A program made the position numbers and the translations under genes. From JADKAV01 sp963769435 (GTDB taxonomy: Bacteria; Actinomycetota; Actinomycetes; S36-B12; UBA10799), in the NCBI GenBank assembly GCA_963769435.1, contig CAVYLN010000002.1, positions 558,001 through 622,000 of the forward strand: 64,000 bases of DNA. The letters run 5' to 3'. The notes under the pieces were generated by a model. That model saw only the letters and a program-made list of their open reading frames with translations. It was not told the origin of the DNA and ran no database searches. Below are positions 58,157-64,000 of the stretch, one piece after another. Within the stretch, counting starts at the first letter, position 1. Each line of letters opens with the position of its first letter.

Positions 58157-59806
58157 TCAGTTCTTGGGCTTGCGCGGCCGCGCAACGGTGACGGACTCGA
58201 CGGAAGACCCCACCACCAGGTACGCCCGGAGTGCGCGTGGCCGGTTCTTCGACCACTTGGAGTAGTCGAGCACCAGGGCACCGTCCGCCGGCACGTCTGT
58301 GGAGACCTTGGTCCGCAGAGTTCGGGCCCTGCCGTTCTCGTAGTACTCCAGCGCCGCCAGCGCCGAGGCCCTGCCGGGCTTGCGGTCTATCGGGAACACG
58401 GTGACGAGTTTCTGGCGCCGATCCATGCCGCCGCCGACCGTCTTGGCCGTCTTCGATCCAGCGCGAGCATCGACTTCCACGATGCGTCGCTGTCCGTTGT
58501 CCAGGAACGAGAGCAGATTCGGGTCCTGACGCACCAGCTGCTTGCCCCGGTACAGCAGAGCTCCTCCCTGGGCGTCCACGGCAATGGTCGCCGCCTTGCC
58601 CGCGGGCACGGTGGCCGAGGCGACACCCAACTGGTACGCGCCGGTGATCGCGTTCATGCTCAGGGGCAGCGCGCTGCGGGTGCGGTTCTTGTAGTGCACC
58701 CGGAACGCTTTGTCCTTCGGAAGCACGAAACTCGGGAGGCTCTGAGTGTCCGCCGGCGGGATGACCTTGAGTTGCTTGAGCGGCTGACCATCGAGCCTGG
58801 TCACACGGATGCGCGCCGGGTTCGCCTTCTTGACGTAGACATCGCCGAACGTGATCTGAGTGGTCTTCGCGTCGATACAGAAGGGGCAGGGTTGCTTTCC
58901 TGTGAGCACGTCGATCGGGATCAGCACCTGCGACCACAACTTGGAGTCCGAGTCGGGCTGGTTCGGATTCACCGCGAAGGCGTACCGGACGGTGTTCTTC
59001 ACCGTGTCGACCCTGACAACCCGCTGGACGTCCGGGTAGTTGTTGTCGTAGACGGCGATGTCGTACTGGCCCCCACCCGCGTCGTACAGCGCGTAGGGGG
59101 TGACCGCATGCCCGCCCTCACCCCAGATCCCGAGGACGTAGCCGGGGTTCGCCGGGGTCAGGCCCTCCCGCAGCTGCTTGACCAACTGCCGGGCACTGAC
59201 TTCGTAGGAGAACGCCTCGGACGTGAACTGGGTGACGAAGTACTTGGCGATCTCGCGGGATATGGGGGTCCGCAGTTGCAGGTCGTAGGGTGCCCCGGCA
59301 CCGGGCTGGTAGGTCGACGGTGCGAGCGAGCCGTTGTAGAACTGGGTGGCCACTGCAGCCATGCCGAAGCAGTGCCCGTCAGACATCCCGTTGTTCTGAG
59401 CGTCACGCCAGTTCTTGCCCGCCAGCGTCAGCCTGCAGTCCCCGGTGGAGTTCCCGCCGATGCAGACCTTCTTGCCCATCAGGTCCCGCACGGTTTCGGC
59501 GTCGAGGTTCTTCGCGCCCTTGCGGGAAGTGCCGTAGACCCTCGCGTTCATGACGTCCGGCACCCCGTAATTGAAGAAGCTGAAGCCGTTGGCGAAAGGC
59601 CGGAACCCGCTATCCGCGATGAGCACGCCGCGCGCGGTCGACCAGTCCTGCACCGCGTTCTGCTCGGCAAGGTCCTGGACGTACTTGGCCCAGGCTTTCG
59701 GACTGGCGGCGGGCGGGACGTTCTGCCCGTCATCGGCGGCGAACGCGGGTCCGACACCCGCTGCGAGCAGTGCGACAGCGGCGGCGATGGTCCCCAGGCG
59801 TCTCAT
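58157..59806 (-). CDS. secreted papain-like cysteine peptidase-like protein
   Basis: 549 residues from the ATG at 59806. A Sec signal peptide ends AFA-AD (residue ~23). C146 in SDGHCFGMAAVA, H233 in GEGGHAVTPYALYD and D254/N255 in AVYDNNYPD are spaced like the Cys-His-Asn/Asp triad of papain-like or C39-like folds. After residue ~330 a beta-rich region follows, with a CPFC pair near residue 300. The substrate is unknown. It is upstream of the sigR promoter on the same strand, with its own unit. The family is not recognised by name. Confidence 0.75.
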   Translation of the reverse strand: MRRLGTIAAAVALLAAGVGPAFAADDGQNVPPAASPKAWAKYVQDLAEQNAVQDWSTARGVLIADSGFRPFANGFSFFNYGVPDVMNARVYGTSRKGAKNLDAETVRDLMGKKVCIGGNSTGDCRLTLAGKNWRDAQNNGMSDGHCFGMAAVATQFYNGSLAPSTYQPGAGAPYDLQLRTPISREIAKYFVTQFTSEAFSYEVSARQLVKQLREGLTPANPGYVLGIWGEGGHAVTPYALYDAGGGQYDIAVYDNNYPDVQRVVRVDTVKNTVRYAFAVNPNQPDSDSKLWSQVLIPIDVLTGKQPCPFCIDAKTTQITFGDVYVKKANPARIRVTRLDGQPLKQLKVIPPADTQSLPSFVLPKDKAFRVHYKNRTRSALPLSMNAITGAYQLGVASATVPAGKAATIAVDAQGGALLYRGKQLVRQDPNLLSFLDNGQRRIVEVDARAGSKTAKTVGGGMDRRQKLVTVFPIDRKPGRASALAALEYYENGRARTLRTKVSTDVPADGALVLDYSKWSKNRPRALRAYLVVGSSVESVTVARPRKPKN

Positions 59807-59980
59807 GCGATCAGTGTGGCGATCAAGGCCAGCCGCATTCCACCGCTCGCGGTGGGCGGACACCGCAGTACAGGGCGGGGAGCCCGACGACGGCCCGACG
59901 TGCCAGACCCCTCCCGAACCGGGCCAGCAGCGTGAGATGGGGCGCCTTCGGGGGCGGGCCGAATCCGGCGAATCACCAGG

Positions 59981-60554
59981 TCAGGTGCAGAATTCCACCG
60001 CCGCGGCCACCACCTGCGGGAGGCCCTGCTTGAGTGAGTGATCCCCCGGCACGGCGACCACGTCGAGGGCGTCCGGGAACTCCTCCGGGCGACCGAAAGC
60101 ATCGCGCGACCCCTGCACGATCCGTAACCGCTGCGCGACCGCCAACTCGTCCGCGCGGGACTTGTCGGGCCTACCCGGCGGGTGCAGCGGGAACGCGAGC
60201 GCCAGCACGGCATCGGCCCCGACCTCCGAAGCGGTCCGGCAGGCGACCCGGGCACCAGCCGACCTCCCGCCCACGAACAACGGCAGGTCCCGGTCCAGTG
60301 ACGGCCAGGGACTCGATCCAGCCCGCGTCCAGCACGCTGGGCGCCGCTGCGACCTTCTTGCCCGCAACCTTCCAGGGCTGCTCGTGCAGCAGAACGCTCA
60401 CACCCCGTGCCGGGAGGGCCTCCGCGATCGCCAGCAGATCGGGGCCGGTCCGGCCACCGCCGGCACCGTGACCCAGCACCAGCAGCGCCCGAGGGGACTG
60501 CGCGCTGTACTCGATGAAGCGGGCGGACCCCTTACTCGTCTCGACCTCGATCAT
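59981..60554 (-). CDS. alpha/beta hydrolase (KANL3/Tex30-like), one frameshift
   Basis: About 190 residues. The first frame has RALLVLGHGAGGGRTGPDLLAIAEAL, the second LFVGGRSAGARVACRTASEVGADAVLALAFPLHPPG, where GGRSAG carries the nucleophile Ser. VAVPGDHSLK supplies the His. A +1 shift near 60300 joins them. The start overlaps the SRAP gene stop (ATGA). It is a small serine hydrolase of unknown substrate. Confidence 0.82.
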
Positions 60555-61228
60555 GAGGCGGGCAGCGGTTCGATGAGCTCGGCCCCGTTGTGCTTGACGT
60601 TGTTCACCCGGGTGCTCACCGGATACGCCTCCAGCCCGGTGGCCATCGCCGGGACCACGACCTCGCCGCTGGGGGCCTGCTCGGGGTTCAGCCACGTGGC
60701 CCACTGGTCCTGCGGCACGAGCAGGGGCATCCGGTCGTGGATGCGGCCGAGCCCGTCGGGGGCCGAGGTGGTCAGGACACACGTCGTGACCAACCAGTCG
60801 TCGCCGTCCTTCCAGAACTCGAACAGGCCGGCCATCGCCAGCGAGGTGCCGTCCGCGCGGTGGATGTAGAACGGCTGCTTCGGGCCCTCCCCCGCGTACC
60901 ACTCGTAGTAGCCGTCGGCCGGCAGCAGGCAGCGCCGCTTGGTCCACGCCCGGCGGAACGCGGGCTTCTCGGCGGCGGTCTCGATCCGGGCGTTGATCAT
61001 GCGGTTGCCGATCTTCGGATCCTTGGCCCAGGACGGCACCAACCCCCACTTGGCCACGCGCAACTGTCGCTGGACGCCCTCGTCGGTCTCCCGGTCGACC
61101 ACCATGTAGACCTGCTTGCTCGGAGCGACGTTGTAGTCGGCAGGCAGTGTCTCGTCGGGTGGTCTGGCCACCTCGAACTCCTCCACGAGCGAGGCCACGT
61201 CCTTCGCCGCCGCATATCGTCCGCACAT
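60551..61228 (-). CDS. SRAP domain protein (YedK/HMCES family)
   Basis: 225 residues. The processed N-terminus MCGRY exposes Cys2, which forms a thiazolidine crosslink to abasic sites in single-stranded DNA. NARIET, DGYYEWY and the His in RIHDRMP complete the active site. It protects abasic sites and may act in DNA repair. It is coupled to the hydrolase downstream. The gene lies near aroA and sigR, as in mycobacteria. Confidence 0.95.
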   Translation of the reverse strand: MCGRYAAAKDVASLVEEFEVARPPDETLPADYNVAPSKQVYMVVDRETDEGVQRQLRVAKWGLVPSWAKDPKIGNRMINARIETAAEKPAFRRAWTKRRCLLPADGYYEWYAGEGPKQPFYIHRADGTSLAMAGLFEFWKDGDDWLVTTCVLTTSAPDGLGRIHDRMPLLVPQDQWATWLNPEQAPSGEVVVPAMATGLEAYPVSTRVNNVKHNGAELIEPLPAS

Positions 61229-61264
61229 GTGACCATCTCAACACGGGCGTCGGACAGCAACCAA

Positions 61265-62560
61265 CTAGATGGTCTGCAAGACCCGCAGTTGCTCGGCCAG
61301 CATCCCGGCGAGCCGGTCAGCGTCGGGGGTCGCGACCGGATCCGACACGATCGACACCGTGAGTTCCCCGGCGTACGACAGCACGTCGAAGGACACCGTC
61401 ACATTGCCCGGGTTCACCGCAACGGGCACGATGCTTTCGACGACGTGGCCCGCCATCACAACCGGCTCAGCGGGTCCTCGCAGGTTGGTCTCGAAGGTGT
61501 GCACGAGGCGTTGGTGATCGACGAAGTACTGCCCGAGGCGTACCGCCGCCAGCGACCTGAACAGCCAACTGAGCACGATTCCGGATCGTCCGCGTTGCTC
61601 CTGCTTCGCGGCCCGGGTGGCCGCCGCGATCGCGCGCAGGCGCAGGCGCGGATCGGGTTGGGCCGTGACCGACACCGGTGCCGCACCCACTTGATTGCCC
61701 AGCGCGTCGGCCGTCGTGGTCCGGCGCATCGACACCGGGACCGAGATGACGATCGCGGGCGGCTTCTCCCCACGCTCGGCCAGGAACTCGAACAACGCAC
61801 CGCTGACCGCGGCAAGGATCACGTCGTTGACAGTGGCGCTGTGCCGATGGGCCGCATCGAGCAGGCCGTGGATCGAATCGGTGACCGTGTGGAGCGCGCG
61901 TCGCCCACTGGTCGGCTGAAGCAGAGCACTGGGGGTCGCGAACTGTGACCGTCCACGCAACACCCCGACCTCACGAAGGCCCGCCCAGGCCGCACGCAGC
62001 GCTGCGGGGATCGCGGGAACGGCCCGCACCCGCGACCTCAGCGCGTCGGCCATCAACTCCGATCGGCGCGGGAGCGGCACGGCCGGCGGCGGAGGCGCCG
62101 GTTCCGGCATGCCATCGGCCATCGACGCGAGCACGGCGAGGCCACCCATGCCGTCGGCGAGGACGTGGTGGATGACGAGGATGACTGCGACCCGGCCCGC
62201 CGGCAGTCCGTCGACCACCTGCATCACCCACAGCGGCCGTTCGAACGGCAGCCGTTCACACACCAGGTCGCCAGCCAACTGCAGGACCTGTTCGGTGGTG
62301 GCGGCACTGCTGCGGCGGACGTGTCGCGACAGGTCGAACCCCGCGTCGTCGACCCATCCCGGCCGACCGGCCCCGAACGGAGGTCTGTACAGCCGTTGCC
62401 GGAACCGCCGGATCCCCGCCAGTCTGGCGCTCAGCACCCCGCCCAGGTCGACGGCCTGGTCCGACGGCGGGGCCAGGATCAGCACCGCGCCGATGTTCAT
62501 CGGTACCTGACCGCGATCGGTGGCCAACGTGGTCAGGTCGTTGGCTGCGAGCCGTTCCAT
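61265..62560 (-). CDS. wax ester synthase/diacylglycerol acyltransferase (WS/DGAT)
   Basis: 431 residues from the ATG at 62560. The catalytic motif HHVLADG (HHxxxDG) is near residue 130. The C-terminal domain has TVNDVILAAVSGALFEFL, VSVPVSMR and ETNLRGPAEPV, typical of this family. It esterifies acyl-CoA with a fatty alcohol or diacylglycerol for storage lipid. Single gene, divergent from aroA. Confidence 0.92.
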   Translation of the reverse strand: MERLAANDLTTLATDRGQVPMNIGAVLILAPPSDQAVDLGGVLSARLAGIRRFRQRLYRPPFGAGRPGWVDDAGFDLSRHVRRSSAATTEQVLQLAGDLVCERLPFERPLWVMQVVDGLPAGRVAVILVIHHVLADGMGGLAVLASMADGMPEPAPPPPAVPLPRRSELMADALRSRVRAVPAIPAALRAAWAGLREVGVLRGRSQFATPSALLQPTSGRRALHTVTDSIHGLLDAAHRHSATVNDVILAAVSGALFEFLAERGEKPPAIVISVPVSMRRTTTADALGNQVGAAPVSVTAQPDPRLRLRAIAAATRAAKQEQRGRSGIVLSWLFRSLAAVRLGQYFVDHQRLVHTFETNLRGPAEPVVMAGHVVESIVPVAVNPGNVTVSFDVLSYAGELTVSIVSDPVATPDADRLAGMLAEQLRVLQTI

Positions 62561-62650
62561 GGCTTGATTGTGCCGTCGTTCGACCAGCCGCGATGGCAGC
62601 GGCACCGTTCCCCGCCTCCGCCCGCCACATCCCCCGCCTAGGCTTGACGC

Positions 62651-63910
62651 ATGCAGATCTGGGCGCCGCCGCATTGCGACCGGTCGTTTGCTGCGAGTGT
62701 GAGCATCCCCGGTTCCAAGTCCATGACCAACCGGGCATTGGTGCTGGCCGCTTCCGGTGACGGCCGCAGCACGCTGCGCGGCTGGCTGCATGCCCGGGAC
62801 ACGCTGCTCATGATCGACGGCCTGCGTGCTCTGGGTGCCCGGATCGTTGCCGACGGGCCGGACCTGCTCGTCGAACCCGGACGCCACGTCGGCCCGGCCA
62901 CGATCGACTGCGGGCTCGCGGGCACCGTGATGCGGTTCCTGCCCCCTGTGGCGGCCCTGGGCAGCGGGGATGTGCTGTTCACCGCGGACCCGCAGGCCTC
63001 GGCACGGCCGTTGCGCCCGATGTTGGATGCGCTGCGTGGGCTCGGTGCCGTCATCGACGGGGAGCACCTGCCGTTCACGGTCCGCGGCACCGGGGTTCTG
63101 CCCGGCGGCCAGGTCACGCTGGACGCTTCGGCCTCCAGCCAGTTCGTGAGCGGACTTCTGCTGTCCGGTGCGGCGATGCGTGACGGCTTGGACCTGCGCC
63201 ACGTGGGAGGGCCACTGCCGTCCCTGCCGCACATCCGGATGACCGTGTCGATGCTGGCCGATGTCGGTGTCGTTGTGCACGACCACGAAGACCGATGGGT
63301 GGTCGACCCGGGTCGGGCGGCCGCCCACGACTGGGTCATCGAGCCCGACCTGTCCAACGCCGGACCCTTCCTCGCCGCGGCCACGGTGACCGGCTCCACG
63401 GTGACCGTGCAGCGGTGGCCGGAACACACCACGCAGGCCGGCGATTACTGGCGCGACTTCCTGCGTCGACTCGGCGCGCGGGTCGACCTCGACCACCAGG
63501 GCCTGCGGGTGACCGGGCCTGACACCATCGACGGTTTCGACGTGGACCTGCGCGCCGTCGGCGAGCTCACTCCGACGATCGCGGCCATCGCGGCCTGTGC
63601 CCGCACTCCCAGCCGCATCACCGGCATCGGTCACCTCCGGGGACACGAGACCGATCGACTGGCCGCCATCGCCGCCGAGTTGTCCCGGATCGAGGTGGCG
63701 GTGGACGAACTCGACGACGGCTTACGGATCGATCCGAGCCACCGGGTCACCAGCAGCGATGCGGTCATCGAGACCTACGCCGACCACCGGATGGCGACGA
63801 TGGGCGCGATCCTGGCGCTGCGCGTGCGCGGCCTGCAGGTGGCCGATCCCGGCACAACGGCCAAGACCATGCCCGATTTCGTCGACCGCTGGGAGACGAT
63901 GCTTCGGTGA
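62651..63910 (+). CDS. aroA: 3-phosphoshikimate 1-carboxyvinyltransferase
   Basis: 419 residues from an ATG 6 nt after TAGGCT, a leaderless pattern. IPGSKSMTNRALVLAA and LAGTVMRFLPPVAAL are EPSP synthase signatures, and TYADHRMATMGA is near the C-terminus. It makes EPSP in the shikimate pathway. The stop overlaps the rsgA start, a pairing conserved in actinobacteria. Confidence 0.97.
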   Translation: MQIWAPPHCDRSFAASVSIPGSKSMTNRALVLAASGDGRSTLRGWLHARDTLLMIDGLRALGARIVADGPDLLVEPGRHVGPATIDCGLAGTVMRFLPPVAALGSGDVLFTADPQASARPLRPMLDALRGLGAVIDGEHLPFTVRGTGVLPGGQVTLDASASSQFVSGLLLSGAAMRDGLDLRHVGGPLPSLPHIRMTVSMLADVGVVVHDHEDRWVVDPGRAAAHDWVIEPDLSNAGPFLAAATVTGSTVTVQRWPEHTTQAGDYWRDFLRRLGARVDLDHQGLRVTGPDTIDGFDVDLRAVGELTPTIAAIAACARTPSRITGIGHLRGHETDRLAAIAAELSRIEVAVDELDDGLRIDPSHRVTSSDAVIETYADHRMATMGAILALRVRGLQVADPGTTAKTMPDFVDRWETMLR

Positions 63911-64000
63911 GCCACCGCGATTGGGACGAGGACGACGTACGGGTGCGTCCGTCGAAGGGGACACGTCGGCGCAGCAAGATCCGGCCGGACTTCTCCGATG
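63907..64000 (+). CDS. rsgA: ribosome small-subunit GTPase RsgA, N-terminal fragment
   Basis: The first 31 codons from a GTG overlapping aroA (GTGA). It is basic and rich in Arg (RVRPSKGTRRRSKIRP), like the N-terminal tail of actinobacterial RsgA, whose gene follows aroA. The GTPase domain lies beyond the window, so identity rests on position and this tail. Confidence 0.75.
   Translation, partial: MSHRDWDEDDVRVRPSKGTRRRSKIRPDFSD

Overview
The window is high-GC DNA from an actinobacterium (phylum Actinomycetota). Markers include a WhiB1-type regulator beside PdtaS, a SigR/RsrA redox pair, a membrane-anchored LysX, a fused E2-E1 2-oxoglutarate enzyme (Kgd) followed by its small DUF6104-type partner, and ribosomal protein bL37. 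The order whiB1-pdtaS ... rsrA-sigR ... SRAP ... aroA-rsgA resembles the mycobacterial layout, but here a biotin operon, bsaP and pilT lie in between. I cannot name a genus. No rRNA, tRNA, IS element, phage gene or CRISPR array was seen.

Layout. 1-8.7 kb: NadR-like ATPase (cut by the window edge), alanine-rich membrane protein, pta-ackA, tyrosine phosphatase, and a GGDEF cyclase paired with a CarH-like cobalamin-binding protein. 8.7-13.4 kb (minus strand): dabB-dabA-fabI. 13.4-23 kb (minus strand): lipoprotein, small ORF, and an operon of a 36-bp-repeat DUF2510 protein, acetoacetyl-CoA synthetase and lysX, then a sugar transporter. 23-26 kb: molybdate operon. 26-30 kb: sulfur assimilation (cysteine-rich leader peptide, sulfite reductase, small CxxC protein, cysH) and a sirohydrochlorin chelatase-like gene. 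30-35 kb: acyl-CoA dehydrogenase, kgd, DUF6104 protein. 35-38 kb: a PAS-GGDEF-EAL gene broken many times. 38-43 kb: oxidoreductase, threonine aldolase, TrpB2, malic enzyme. 43-48.5 kb: solute-binding lipoprotein, RsbW/SigF-like pair, lipid kinase, whiB1, pdtaS. 48.5-55.4 kb: bioA-bioF-bioD-bioB, a 29-residue membrane ORF, a TPP enzyme, a thioesterase, bsaP and a 187-bp tandem repeat. 55.4-64 kb: pilT, bL37, rsrA-sigR, a secreted papain-like protein, hydrolase, SRAP protein, wax-ester synthase, aroA and the start of rsgA.

Two properties run through the window. First, many conserved genes are broken by single-base shifts that are nearly all +1, often one extra G or C in a short run. This looks like consensus sequence error, so I annotate these genes as single interrupted CDSs. 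Second, many genes have a TAnnnT hexamer ending 6-7 nt before the start codon and no Shine-Dalgarno sequence, the pattern of leaderless transcription; I used it to choose several starts.

The genes cover central carbon metabolism (acetate, 2-oxoglutarate, malate), cofactor supply (biotin, molybdate, siroheme), sulfate reduction and stress signalling. The most interesting items are the cobalamin/GGDEF pair, the cysteine leader peptide with its leaderless promoter, the exact SigR-type promoter in front of sigR, and the tiny membrane ORF coupled into the biotin operon.
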